DNA from: JAUVZL01 sp965603515
Lineage (GTDB): Bacteria > Hydrothermota > Tepidihabitantia > SM23-42
Direction: 5' to 3'
Assembly (NCBI GenBank): GCA_965603515.1
Contig: CBFDDH010000009.1
Coordinates: 3,634 to 67,633, forward strand
Length of the DNA: 64,000 bases
Shown in pieces: positions 50,956 through 59,936 of this stretch (positions within the stretch are counted from its first letter, which is position 1; the number at the start of each line of letters is the position of its first letter). The position numbers and the translations under genes were made by a program. The notes under the pieces are model-generated. The model was not told the origin of the DNA and made no database searches. It saw only the letters and a program-made list of their open reading frames with translations.

Positions 50956-51888
50956 TTAACTGAGATCATCAGTCCATTCAGGTACATTAGCCCTGAATAT
51001 CGTATCTATAGTCTGTCTGAAACCCTCGTCAAGTCCGCATCTTTCTAAATCGGTCAAAGCGTGTTTGTATTCTTTAGTAGTAATACGCCGGTCTATGTCA
51101 GGAGCCTGACTGGCTTTATAGGTTGGATAGTACTGGGCCATGACGTTCACAACAGTGTGGACTGAGAGGTGTTGACTGACAAACTCAAAGCATGTCCTAC
51201 TGCCGGCGATATCATTGGGCAGCACAAGATGTCTTATCAAAAGACCTCGTTGGGCAATGCCATTTTTCACTTTCAAATCACCTACCTGTCGATACATCTC
51301 TTTCAGCGCTGGTCTAACAATATCCCAATAATCTGGCACTATCGAATATTTTTCAGCGTGTTCATTATCAGCATACTTAATATCCGGCATATAGATATCA
51401 ATGACCCCTTCAAGCAGCTTAAGGGTTTCAAGTGATTCATAACCACCGCAATTATAGACGATGGGGATGTTCAATCCCTTATCTTGTGCGATCGCCAGCG
51501 CCTTTACGATCTGCGGTACCCACGGTGTCGGTGTCACAAAATTTATATTATGGCAACCCAGATTCTGTAACTTAAGCATCATTTCACCAAGCTCTTCCAG
51601 TGTCGCTTCTTGACCTATACCGAGTTGACTAATTTGATAATTTTGACAAAATACGCAATGCAAATTGCAGTTAGTGAAAAAAATCGTTCCCGAACCATGT
51701 CTTCCTACAAGCGGCGGCTCTTCTCCGAAATGTTGATGAAATGATGAGATCTTAACTTTTATCCCGGCACTGCAATTACCGCTTTCGCCATCCATCCTTT
51801 TAACCTTGCATGCGCGTGGACAAATTCGACAAGGCGAAAGCAACCCGTATAATTCGTCAACCAGTTCCTTGGTGACCTTTTTTCCCAT
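50956..51888 (-). CDS. PflX-like radical SAM protein
   Basis: The 310-residue protein has an N-terminal Cys cluster (CRICPRACKVKR) and the radical SAM motif CNLHCVFC, followed by NYQISQLGIG and IDIYMPDIKY. It matches the COG1313/PflX group of pyruvate formate-lyase activase-like proteins, whose substrates are mostly unknown. It overlaps the end of hypD by 32 bp, so the genes are coupled. No glycyl-radical enzyme is in the window. Confidence 0.87.
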   Translation of the reverse strand: MGKKVTKELVDELYGLLSPCRICPRACKVKRMDGESGNCSAGIKVKISSFHQHFGEEPPLVGRHGSGTIFFTNCNLHCVFCQNYQISQLGIGQEATLEELGEMMLKLQNLGCHNINFVTPTPWVPQIVKALAIAQDKGLNIPIVYNCGGYESLETLKLLEGVIDIYMPDIKYADNEHAEKYSIVPDYWDIVRPALKEMYRQVGDLKVKNGIAQRGLLIRHLVLPNDIAGSRTCFEFVSQHLSVHTVVNVMAQYYPTYKASQAPDIDRRITTKEYKHALTDLERCGLDEGFRQTIDTIFRANVPEWTDDLS

Positions 51889-52978
51889 TTTTTTTCCTTA
51901 TTCGCTCTCTTTGGATTTTCTTGTAGCTCTCTAAACCGCACCCATATTTGTAGTAAGCGGCACAGGAACCTTCAGATGACACCATGCAGGGACCAACCGG
52001 GGTCAATGGAGTACATTTCTTGCCATACAATTTGCACTCAACTGGCAGGCTTATCCCAAGCAGAACTTTACCGCAAATACACCCTTTTGGTATAACCGAT
52101 TTCGGTACCTCTACTGAAAATTTTTTCAATGCATCATACTTGCGATATCGGGACTTGAAAGCCAACCCTGACTTGCTGATCAAACCAATACCACGCCAGT
52201 TTGCATCACATGGCTCACAGACTGTATATAATATCTCAAGCGCCTTCTGGTTGCCTTCAGGTTTGACAACCTTGCTATACTCAATTGTGATGTCTGCCTT
52301 CTTATCTGTCAGTTGCTTTACGAGATTCAAAATACCGCGCAGGATATCGATCGGTTCAAACCCCGTAACACAAGCAGGCATGTGGTACTGTTTTGACAGA
52401 AACTCATAAGGTTTAGTACCGATTATCGCAGATACGTGACCTGGTAAAATAAGTCCTTGAACATTTATGCGCGGTGAACTCGCAATGAAATCTAATGCTG
52501 GGGGTATCAGTTTAAAAGCCGGCAAAACATAGAAGTTACTGATCCCCTTTGTTTCAGCAGCCAAGATAGTTGCAGCAATTGTTGGCGACGTGGTTTCAAA
52601 GCCGACGCCGATAAAAACAATGTCTTTACTCTTATTGCCTTCGGCAATACTCAAAGCATCTAAGGGAGAATAGACAACTCTCGGTGCATAGCGTTCTAAG
52701 CTCGACACGGTGCCAGGTACGCGCACCATATCACCAAAGGTTACGATAAGAATGTTCTTGTCTTGAGCGAGTTTGATGGTATAATCTATAGTTTCTTGAG
52801 CAGTAACACAGACTGGACAACCAGGACCCGATAATAATTTCAATTGTTTAGGCATCATAATTCTAATGCCAGAACGGGCAATTGACATGGTGTGAGTACC
52901 ACAGACCTCCATTAGACTAATTTGCTCAACGCTCAAATCGGATATTGTCCGAATAATCTTTGAGATAATATTATCCAT
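51857..52978 (-). CDS. hypD: Hydrogenase maturation protein HypD
   Basis: HypD carries a 4Fe-4S cluster and with HypC builds the Fe(CN)2CO unit of NiFe hydrogenases. The 373-residue protein has MEVCGTHTMSIARSGI, LLSGPGCPVCVT, FVGVGFETT-type motif (IGVGFETTSPTIAATI) and the C-terminal Cys region (CICGKVLLG, CKLYGKKCTPLTPVGPCM). I start it at ATG 52978; TTG 52981 is the alternative. None of hypA, B, C, E or F nor a hydrogenase gene lies in the window, which is unusual. It follows the diguanylate cyclase by 30 bp. Confidence 0.93.
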   Translation of the reverse strand: MDNIISKIIRTISDLSVEQISLMEVCGTHTMSIARSGIRIMMPKQLKLLSGPGCPVCVTAQETIDYTIKLAQDKNILIVTFGDMVRVPGTVSSLERYAPRVVYSPLDALSIAEGNKSKDIVFIGVGFETTSPTIAATILAAETKGISNFYVLPAFKLIPPALDFIASSPRINVQGLILPGHVSAIIGTKPYEFLSKQYHMPACVTGFEPIDILRGILNLVKQLTDKKADITIEYSKVVKPEGNQKALEILYTVCEPCDANWRGIGLISKSGLAFKSRYRKYDALKKFSVEVPKSVIPKGCICGKVLLGISLPVECKLYGKKCTPLTPVGPCMVSSEGSCAAYYKYGCGLESYKKIQRERIRKKNGKKGHQGTG

Positions 52979-53008
52979 CAATCTGCTAATTCAGCATGCG
53001 CTAAATGA

Positions 53009-54202
53009 TTATATCTTTTCCATCCTTGGATGGTGTTGTTTGACTGTATTACGACCTGCTCCCTTTGCGTCATAGAGCGCGGCGTCCGCTAATCTAATAA
53101 GTTCTACAGCTGATATTGCATCATCAGGATAAGAGGAAACACCTGCCGAGAAAGTTACCTGTACTTTTTCTTTGCCGCGTGCGAAATCGTACATCTCGAG
53201 GCTATGGAGTAGATTTCCAAGAATTCTGGCGGCTTCCTGCCTTTTTATTTCAGGACACATAACAATGAATTCATCACCACCGTATCGAGCAACAGTGTCT
53301 GTTTCTGAAAAATGCTTTTCGAAAATCCGAGCCAACTGGATCAGAAGGTGGTCTCCGGCCTGGTGCCCATAGGTATCGTTGTATTCTTTGAATTTATCAA
53401 GGTCGATAATAGCCACTGAAAGATGGTGTTGAAATCTCTTGGAACGTTCTAATTCATTGATCAATAATTCTTTGAAGTACCCGATATTGTATATTTTTGT
53501 CAGTGGATCAGTATGTGCGGTAAATGTGATATCTGCAAAACTTCTGGTATTGTTAAGAGCAACACCAGCAATACTTGCAACAACACCTAACAGGTTCTTC
53601 TCGCGTTCATCCAGGTCCTTCTTACGAATAATGGCAATAACTCCAAACCTTTTCTTTTGAAAGAAAATTGGGTAACAGATATCAGGTTCGAATACAGGGA
53701 AGGGTTCGGTCAAACCTAGTATGGCAAATTCATGTCTGGTAATGGTATGTTTTTCATTGAAGCTGACACCCACCTTACCCATTCTACTTTTATTATCCAG
53801 TTCATAGACGAGTTTGGGCAACCAATTGTCATTGAGTCCATGATGCGACACAACAGTAAGCCTTTTGTTTCGTTGGTCGGCAAGGAAAACAGCCGTTCCA
53901 TTTGGATCAAGGCAATTGACCAACAAATCCGTGATTTCTTTGGCGATTTTTTCTGGCTTGAGATTTGAAGTAAGCCTTATCATAGATGCAAAAAATAAGT
54001 TATCCACAGAACCTATCCGCCTGAGTTCTTCACGTAGATGAAGATTCTCTTTTTTGTGTCGATCCAATTCATCAGCAAGAATTTCAACGCTATTCAGTAC
54101 CGACGTTTTCTTCTTCGTTTTAGACAAAACAACAATGAGAATTATAACAATACCCAGAGAAAAAACGGCAACGATAAGTTGAACAAAAAGTCCTATGTCC
54201 AT
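53009..54202 (-). CDS. Membrane-anchored GAF-GGDEF diguanylate cyclase
   Basis: The 397-residue protein has one N-terminal transmembrane helix (about 6-28), a short coiled coil, a GAF-like sensor (about 70-220) and a GGDEF domain (about 230-395) with an intact RYGGDEF and the DLDKFKEYNDTYGH motif, so it should make cyclic di-GMP. The product-inhibition I-site RxxD, five residues before GGDEF, reads SETD, so feedback control is probably lost. The start at ATG 54202 is 5 nt after a -10 box. hypD and the PflX-like gene follow in the same direction. Confidence 0.92.
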   Translation of the reverse strand: MDIGLFVQLIVAVFSLGIVIILIVVLSKTKKKTSVLNSVEILADELDRHKKENLHLREELRRIGSVDNLFFASMIRLTSNLKPEKIAKEITDLLVNCLDPNGTAVFLADQRNKRLTVVSHHGLNDNWLPKLVYELDNKSRMGKVGVSFNEKHTITRHEFAILGLTEPFPVFEPDICYPIFFQKKRFGVIAIIRKKDLDEREKNLLGVVASIAGVALNNTRSFADITFTAHTDPLTKIYNIGYFKELLINELERSKRFQHHLSVAIIDLDKFKEYNDTYGHQAGDHLLIQLARIFEKHFSETDTVARYGGDEFIVMCPEIKRQEAARILGNLLHSLEMYDFARGKEKVQVTFSAGVSSYPDDAISAVELIRLADAALYDAKGAGRNTVKQHHPRMEKI

Positions 54203-54207
54203 ATTCA

Positions 54208-54235
54208 ATTCTATTTATTTTATCTCTTATGTCAA
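54208..54235 (-). promoter_or_regulatory. Promoter of the diguanylate cyclase unit (leaderless type)
   Basis: On the minus strand TTGACA (54230-54235), 16-bp spacer, TAGAAT (54208-54213), then TGAAT and ATG 54202. Its -35 box is 5 bp from that of the opposite promoter. Confidence 0.78.
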
Positions 54236-54240
54236 TATTA

Positions 54241-54268
54241 TTGACAATTTGCATTCCCGGCGTATAAT
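54241..54268 (+). promoter_or_regulatory. Promoter of the M55 peptidase gene (leaderless type)
   Basis: TTGACA (54241-54246), 16-bp spacer, TATAAT (54263-54268), then GAAAA and ATG 54274. The two facing -35 boxes form the palindrome TGTCAATATTATTGACA. Confidence 0.82.
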
Positions 54269-54273
54269 GAAAA

Positions 54274-55116
54274 ATGGTTAAGTATTTCAATGTCTTTATT
54301 TCCTTTGATATGGAGGGCGTGGGTTGCCTGACTTCGTGGCAAGAACTGAAAAAAGAGTCACCGTCATTAGCGCAGATAAGAGAACTTGCTACTGAAGAAG
54401 TTAATGCAGCGATCCGTGGTATAAGAAACGCCCGTCAGGACATTGGTGAAATAATTGTCTGCGATTCACACGCTGGAGGTGAAAATCTCCTGATCGATAT
54501 GCTTGAAACTGGAATCCATTTGGTAAAAGGAACACCACGCAATTATTACATGATTGAAGGAATAGATCAGCAGTTCGATATCCTGCTCTTTATCGGATAT
54601 CATGCAATGATCGGAACCAAAGGTGCGGGCATGGACCATTCATACTCTTCTTCGTCAATCTACAATATCAAACTAAATGGCAAGTATGTTGGAGAAACTG
54701 AAATAAATGCTGCGGTCGCAGGCCACTACAAAGTACCTCTAGGTCTTGTATCGGGTGATGATAAATTGGTTAAGGAAGTCAGAAAATTCTTTGGGCAAGA
54801 AGTAGAAGTCATCATCACCAAGTACGGTATCTCGCGTTTTGCAGCGAAATGCCGACATCCCCACGATATCCAACAGGAAATAGAGAAGAAAGCTGAACTG
54901 GCAGTGAAAAAGGTAAAGAAATTGAACCCCTTTATTCTCCGACCGCCAATAAATGCAGAAATTGAGCTTATTAATACCGTAATTGGCGATGTCATTGAGC
55001 CAGTACCTGGTTTGAAAAGGGTATCAGGACGGAAAGTTACTTTCCGGACAAAGAATATTATTGAATTCTATCGCCTGCTTAGAGTAATTTGTAACCTTGC
55101 ATCTACTGTAAGATAG
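54274..55116 (+). CDS. M55-family D-aminopeptidase (DppA-like)
   Basis: The 280-residue protein matches the zinc D-aminopeptidases of family M55: FISFDMEGVGCLTSW with the Asp/Glu ligands, IIVCDSHAGGENLL, a His in LFIGYHAMIGTKGAGMDHS and GETEINAAVAGHYKVPLGLV. Members cut N-terminal D-amino acids from peptides, probably from wall turnover. There is no signal peptide, so it acts in the cytoplasm. It is a single-gene unit with a leaderless start. Confidence 0.92.
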   Translation: MVKYFNVFISFDMEGVGCLTSWQELKKESPSLAQIRELATEEVNAAIRGIRNARQDIGEIIVCDSHAGGENLLIDMLETGIHLVKGTPRNYYMIEGIDQQFDILLFIGYHAMIGTKGAGMDHSYSSSSIYNIKLNGKYVGETEINAAVAGHYKVPLGLVSGDDKLVKEVRKFFGQEVEVIITKYGISRFAAKCRHPHDIQQEIEKKAELAVKKVKKLNPFILRPPINAEIELINTVIGDVIEPVPGLKRVSGRKVTFRTKNIIEFYRLLRVICNLASTVR

Positions 55117-55210
55117 TATCTACCCTACCGGATTTACCCCGTAGGAAACCATGATCTATTTATTCTTCAGCACCTACACCTCAAAGGAGGATATTTTCCA
55201 ACGGGGCTTG

Positions 55211-56518
55211 CTATTCTATTGGTTGTAGTTCGAATTCACAAACTGCAGTCCGCTCCTTATTACTTAGTAAATCTACGGTCCGTAAAGTAATAATATAAGA
55301 ACCAGGCTCAAGGTCCATAGGGTGATATAGAGCTGCTAAATAGGCGACATCGCCCGCCTCTATTTGGTCTTTGATCACAACATCGATTATTTCTCTTTTC
55401 ATCTTTACTTTATTGGTGACTTCATAAGTCATCTTCAATCGATGCATACCATTTTTCGTTTCGAGGTTATAGACCTCGGCGTAGAAGTAAAAAGGGGTAT
55501 GGATCAATAATATTGGTTGGATCATCGGGATAACCCGACCCACTGGTTTATTGAATTTTTCGTGCGAAAAAGTGTTATCGATCAACCACACCGGAACCAG
55601 ATCACTGATCTCTTTGGCATCATTCTGATAATCAAGCAGGTTAACCCATCGTGTTTTCTTCCCTACGGTTCGGTTCTTGATATCGTTCATTGTGATTTCT
55701 AACCGATATTCAGCAGGATCAAGCCAGAAATTAACTTCATCAAAGAAAATCCCATGATCACTATCTACAGGGATTAGAATACTATTTTTTTCTTTAACGA
55801 TATTATCCTGGTTATCAAAGACCTTTACCTGTCTTGAAAAAGAAATCCCGGTTGTGTCATTAACCAATACGGATAAATATATTTCAAGACGGGTCAGATT
55901 TTTCTTTTGTCGAAATCTCCCGGTGGTCACAGCAAACTCGAGTAACGATGTCGATTCAACTTCTATAAAGCTATCCTGATGCACTTCTTTTAAATGAGGT
56001 ACTCTCACATGCTCGCCGAATTCTGCCTGGGCAATCATCTTATAAGCACGCGCATACCTGACAAAATCAAAAATCAAGCCTTTTCGTTTATAGGTCCATA
56101 TTTCGGCAGGCTTCACTGATTCTTTGACTTTTAAGGCGATTTTCTTTTGGGGCCAAATCTCTTCTCTTTTTGAAGGTTCGCCGTATTTCACGAATATCTG
56201 TATACGATCATCACTTATTGGCGAATGCTTACCATAGTGGCGAAAGGCGTATTCAATCCTCTCTTCAAATTGCTCGCGGTCTTCGGCACTCTTACCTTCC
56301 CAAAATGCATCATAGTACCTGCCGCGTTCAGATGCTGATGGTAAATTGATATACTCTTCTGCAGCTATAACATCTATTCCTTTCAGACCAAGGTATATCT
56401 TCCTTTCATATTCAAGCAGACGGTAGTAACGTGCGGCAAATATGTTTATTGCAGTACAGTAGATAATCAAGAATGCAAAAATGATCGCTGTTGTTTTTAC
56501 TATTCTATTCTTCTTCAA
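55211..56518 (-). CDS. GWxTD-domain protein (degenerate), membrane-anchored
   Basis: I start it at TTG 56518, where GGAGGAG lies 4 nt upstream; this overlaps the previous gene by 14 bp. The 435-residue product has a transmembrane anchor (VKTTAIIFAFLIIYCTAINIF), a GWxTD-like region (about 75-170; FWEGKSAEDREQFEERIEYA, DDRIQIFVKYGEPSKRE) in which the Gly-Trp-x-Thr-Asp itself is replaced, and a C-terminal beta-rich half. GWxTD proteins are secreted or envelope proteins of unknown function in FCB and Acidobacteria-type genomes. Confidence 0.78.
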   Translation of the reverse strand: MKKNRIVKTTAIIFAFLIIYCTAINIFAARYYRLLEYERKIYLGLKGIDVIAAEEYINLPSASERGRYYDAFWEGKSAEDREQFEERIEYAFRHYGKHSPISDDRIQIFVKYGEPSKREEIWPQKKIALKVKESVKPAEIWTYKRKGLIFDFVRYARAYKMIAQAEFGEHVRVPHLKEVHQDSFIEVESTSLLEFAVTTGRFRQKKNLTRLEIYLSVLVNDTTGISFSRQVKVFDNQDNIVKEKNSILIPVDSDHGIFFDEVNFWLDPAEYRLEITMNDIKNRTVGKKTRWVNLLDYQNDAKEISDLVPVWLIDNTFSHEKFNKPVGRVIPMIQPILLIHTPFYFYAEVYNLETKNGMHRLKMTYEVTNKVKMKREIIDVVIKDQIEAGDVAYLAALYHPMDLEPGSYIITLRTVDLLSNKERTAVCEFELQPIE

Positions 56519-57749
56519 TTTGCTCCTCCAATTGTATCCTATCTTCTGTTCGGTATGTTCCCGGAGCAATATCATACAACCATTGATCATCTCTAATTTC
56601 ATCACCAGCCCTGATGATTTTCACCAGCTCAGGATTGCCGTCACTCATCTTGTCACAGAATACTACGCGGTAACCCAATGTGTAGTAATACCATACCTCA
56701 AATGGTCTACCCCAAGTAGTTATTGGCTTATCTTCGATTTTGTCGGGCGGCCCATTTCTCAGATAATATTTCCCTCTTTCCGAATCCCTGCCCTGTAGAA
56801 TGTGCGTTGAAAATTCAGCATCCGCCTCAAGGAGTCTTTTTTCAAATAACCAGTAGTTTTCCTTTAGCCAGAATTTCTTGAGATAACCTCTTTTTTCAAA
56901 GTGGCTGAGGCGATTGAAACTTTCATAATCACCAATGCTTATCAGATATTGAATATCCCAGTAAAACGGCATTAGCGACGTCTCATCATATAGATATTCA
57001 ATGCGAAATTTCTTAGCTGATGAAAACGACCCACCAGATGCCGGGTCTTGAACCGTGATTCTGTACGAGTACGTGCCTTCAATAAGATCAGCCAGCAATA
57101 TATACACTGTATCAACCTGGATATAATCATATTTCAATCGTTGGTTGCTCTTTGCGAACACAGTATGCTCAAGACTATCAATAATCTGATACTCTACTTG
57201 ATAATAAAGACTATCTGGGATCAAACCATAAAGCTCCAGATATACGAGCAAGGTATCCTGGTTGGAAAAAGTAGACTGGACTATGGGAATGAGAGAGAAA
57301 TCATGGAAGAAGATATCTGCGCGGTCTGGTTTTCTACCGAATACAATATCACTGCTCCATAAAACAGCGGTATCTGGCAGGATCTCAAAAGTGTCAATGA
57401 AAAAGGTATCATATTCACTATTATTCATGGAAAACGAATAGTGGAAATTACCAGAATACAAAGATGCAGAAATATAATCGATCATGGACTTGTCTTCTTG
57501 CTCAGTAGTAATATAGGTTCCTTTTGTCCCTTTAATGTGTGCTGAATCATTATTTAACACATCATAGATATCAAATTGATATTCGAATGATACAAAAACC
57601 GAATCACCGAACCGCAATGTTTCCTGTTCAGCCTTTGATAATACCAAACTTATCGGTATTTGATACCAGAGTTCTATGTAATCATCGTTAAAACAGTACA
57701 ATTCAACGACTGGCGTCGATGAAAAAAATAAGTATGTTAAAAGTAACAT
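56505..57749 (-). CDS. Secreted GWxTD-domain protein
   Basis: From ATG 57749 the product has 414 residues, a signal peptide (MLLLTYLFFSSTPVVE), a beta-sandwich-like N-terminal two thirds and a C-terminal GWxTD-like domain (YLKKFWLKENYWLFEKRLLE, GRDSERGKYYLRNGPPDK, FEVWYYYTLGYRVVFCD). The motif Gly-Trp-x-Thr-Asp reads GRDSE. The earlier in-frame start at 57782 lies inside the promoter. GAGGAG precedes the ATG at a short distance. It is co-transcribed with the second GWxTD gene, so the two likely work together. Confidence 0.8.
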   Translation of the reverse strand: MLLLTYLFFSSTPVVELYCFNDDYIELWYQIPISLVLSKAEQETLRFGDSVFVSFEYQFDIYDVLNNDSAHIKGTKGTYITTEQEDKSMIDYISASLYSGNFHYSFSMNNSEYDTFFIDTFEILPDTAVLWSSDIVFGRKPDRADIFFHDFSLIPIVQSTFSNQDTLLVYLELYGLIPDSLYYQVEYQIIDSLEHTVFAKSNQRLKYDYIQVDTVYILLADLIEGTYSYRITVQDPASGGSFSSAKKFRIEYLYDETSLMPFYWDIQYLISIGDYESFNRLSHFEKRGYLKKFWLKENYWLFEKRLLEADAEFSTHILQGRDSERGKYYLRNGPPDKIEDKPITTWGRPFEVWYYYTLGYRVVFCDKMSDGNPELVKIIRAGDEIRDDQWLYDIAPGTYRTEDRIQLEEQIEEE

Positions 57750-57767
57750 AACTCCTCGTCTGAAATC

Positions 57768-57795
57768 ATTATAACAACACAATGTGTGATGTCAA
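57768..57795 (-). promoter_or_regulatory. Promoter of the GWxTD pair
   Basis: On the minus strand TTGACA (57790-57795), 16-bp spacer, TATAAT (57768-57773). About 18 nt of leader with GAGGAG lead to ATG 57749. Confidence 0.8.
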
Positions 57796-57820
57796 GGTTA
57801 AAAGTCTTCAATGATGGATA

Positions 57821-57848
57821 TTGACCATCGATGATTTCTATATAGAAT
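57821..57848 (+). promoter_or_regulatory. Promoter of the GH57 gene (leaderless type)
   Basis: TTGACC (57821-57826), 16-bp spacer, TAGAAT (57843-57848), then ATAAT and ATG 57854. Confidence 0.72.
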
Positions 57849-57853
57849 ATAAT

Positions 57854-59551
57854 ATGACCAAGGCGTATTTATCTTTTACCCTGCATTCCCACCTGCCCTG
57901 GGTCTTAGGCCATGGTCGGTGGCCTCATGGTACCGACTGGTTGAGCGAAGCAGCTGCTGAGTGTTATATCCCGATCTTAAATCAGTTAAACAGATTAATC
58001 GAACAAGGCTACTCCCCCCGTATTAATATCGGTATCACACCGATATTACAGGAGCAGTTAAAGTCTCACCATTTTCATGACGAGTTTGAATTTTATTTAG
58101 AACACAAGATTGAAGCAGCTGAAAATGATATTAATGAATTCAAGCGCAAGGGGCAAGAAGAATATTTCATTGTGGCGAAGATGTGGCGAGATTTTTATGC
58201 AAATATTGAACATGATTTCGTTGACAAATTCAAAAAGGATTTGATTAATGCGTTCAACCATTTACAAGAGCAAGGCTGTATTGAAATTATCACTTCGGCT
58301 GCAACCCATGGTTATTTACCCCTGCTTAAACATGACCGTTCAGTGAATGCCCAGATCAAACTCGGGGTGCAGACTTATAAAAGGAATTTCAACAAACCAC
58401 CGAGCGGTATCTGGCTGCCAGAATGTGCTTACCGACCGGCTTATGACTGGGCGCCAACCATTGGTTCGGACAAGAATGTCTATGCGCGACAAGGTGTTGA
58501 TGAATTGCTCAGCAAAAACAATATTGATTATTTTATTGTTGATACCCATCTCTTGAAAGGCGGTAAGGCAATCGGCGCTTATTTAGCAAGGTTTAAAGCC
58601 CTGGCAAATCTTTGGCAGCATTTTAAAAAAGAATTCGTTGAGATCAAAGAAGATTTCGACAAGACCCCTTATGAGGTTTACTTAACTTGCTCAAACCCTC
58701 AATCTAAGCCCGTCGCTATATTTACCCGCGATCCTCAAACCGCAATCCAGGTTTGGAGCGGTGGAATCGGGTATCCTGGAGAATCATTGTATCTTGATTT
58801 TCACAAAAAGAAATTTCCCGGTGGGTTAAGATACTGGCGCGTCACTGATCCTAAGGTTGATCTAGCAATGAAGCAACATTATGCTCCAGATATTGTTGAA
58901 AACAAAATAGAAGAACATGCCCAGCATTTTCTATCCTTGATAAAAGAATTATCAAGTCAATATTATGCGAGGACTAACAAACCTGCTTTGGTTTGTACGC
59001 CGTTTGATACCGAACTCTTCGGACACTGGTGGTTTGAGGGTCCTCGTTGGTTGTACCATATCCTCAGAATAGTTGAACAAGACCCTGAGATTGAACTGGC
59101 TAGTGGTAATATGCTCCTTAATGAATATAACCCTGAAAAAATCATATCTTTACCTGAAGGTTCATGGGGAGAAGGAGGGTTTCATTATATCTGGTTGAAC
59201 AAATGGACTGATTGGACATGGGAGAAAATCTATCAGGCTGAGGATAAATTTTATAAACTATATGACCGTTTTTTAAATACGCAAGACAAGAATAAGTTAG
59301 CTTTGCTCAAGCAACTTGGGCGTGAGCTCCTACTCATGCAATCCTCTGACTGGCAGTTCCTCATATCTACATGGAGTGCACGAGATTACGCAGAACTGCG
59401 CTTCAGTCGTCATTTTGAGAACTTCATGTATTTGGCAAAAGCCCTTGAGAGAAAGAAACCGAGTAAAGAGGAAATGAACTTTTTAAAAGATGTGGCTGAG
59501 CAGGATTCCTGTTTTACGGATTTGGATTTATCAATATTTGCAAAAATATAA
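57854..59551 (+). CDS. GH57 1,4-alpha-glucan branching enzyme
   Basis: From ATG 57854 the protein has 565 residues. It shows the GH57 landmarks: FTLHSHLPWVLGHGRWPHGT at the N-terminus, the nucleophile Glu in SGIWLPECAYRPAYDW, the acid Asp in CTPFDTELFGHWWFEGP, and the helical C-terminal DUF1957-like domain with LMQSSDWQFLIST. These match branching enzymes such as TK1436, which make alpha-1,6 branches in glycogen. An in-frame TTG at 57821 is the -35 box itself, so the start is moved to 57854. No other glycogen gene is adjacent. Confidence 0.92.
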   Translation: MTKAYLSFTLHSHLPWVLGHGRWPHGTDWLSEAAAECYIPILNQLNRLIEQGYSPRINIGITPILQEQLKSHHFHDEFEFYLEHKIEAAENDINEFKRKGQEEYFIVAKMWRDFYANIEHDFVDKFKKDLINAFNHLQEQGCIEIITSAATHGYLPLLKHDRSVNAQIKLGVQTYKRNFNKPPSGIWLPECAYRPAYDWAPTIGSDKNVYARQGVDELLSKNNIDYFIVDTHLLKGGKAIGAYLARFKALANLWQHFKKEFVEIKEDFDKTPYEVYLTCSNPQSKPVAIFTRDPQTAIQVWSGGIGYPGESLYLDFHKKKFPGGLRYWRVTDPKVDLAMKQHYAPDIVENKIEEHAQHFLSLIKELSSQYYARTNKPALVCTPFDTELFGHWWFEGPRWLYHILRIVEQDPEIELASGNMLLNEYNPEKIISLPEGSWGEGGFHYIWLNKWTDWTWEKIYQAEDKFYKLYDRFLNTQDKNKLALLKQLGRELLLMQSSDWQFLISTWSARDYAELRFSRHFENFMYLAKALERKKPSKEEMNFLKDVAEQDSCFTDLDLSIFAKI

Positions 59552-59900
59552 CCACTGGAGGATCCCGCATCTTTCTTCCTTGTTCATAGCGCCTATGCCC
59601 TTTGTAGTTGCTCAATTCATTGAGCAGCCTGATAAATCAGGCAACCACATTCTCTACTGACTCTTCTCCACTTTTTGTAAAACGTTGTCAATATTGATCT
59701 TTTACAACATCAAGGTTCTTGTCATTGCGAGCGAATCCTGTCAGTGAGCAGGATGAGCGTGGCAATCTCAGCGTAGCTTAAAGAGGCAATGTCATGTTTT
59801 TTCGATATTTTTCTCCGCCCATGAGATTGCTTCGTCACTTCGTTCCTCGCAATGACAAACCAAGGTTCTGAAAAAGTGGAGAGGACTCAGCATTCTCCAT
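59552..59900. repeat. Repeat-filled intergenic region
   Basis: No gene is supported. It holds a GTAG-type hairpin repeat (GTAGTTGCTCAATTCATTGA...CTGATAAATCAGGCAACCAC, 59601-59650) and an inverted REP pair: TCATTGCGAGCGAATCC...GGCAATCTC (59720-59770) facing GAGATTGCTTCGTC...CGCAATGAC (59822-59855). Confidence 0.72.
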
Positions 59901-59902
59901 TA

Positions 59903-59930
59903 TTGACTTTTCAACCTTTTTAAATATCCT
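59903..59930 (+). promoter_or_regulatory. Possible promoter of pcm (leaderless type, weak -10)
   Basis: TTGACT (59903-59908), 16-bp spacer, TATCCT (59925-59930), then 6 nt and ATG 59937. A better-looking TATAAT at 59933 overlaps the ATG and has no -35 at a suitable distance. Confidence 0.45.
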
Positions 59931-59936
59931 AATATA

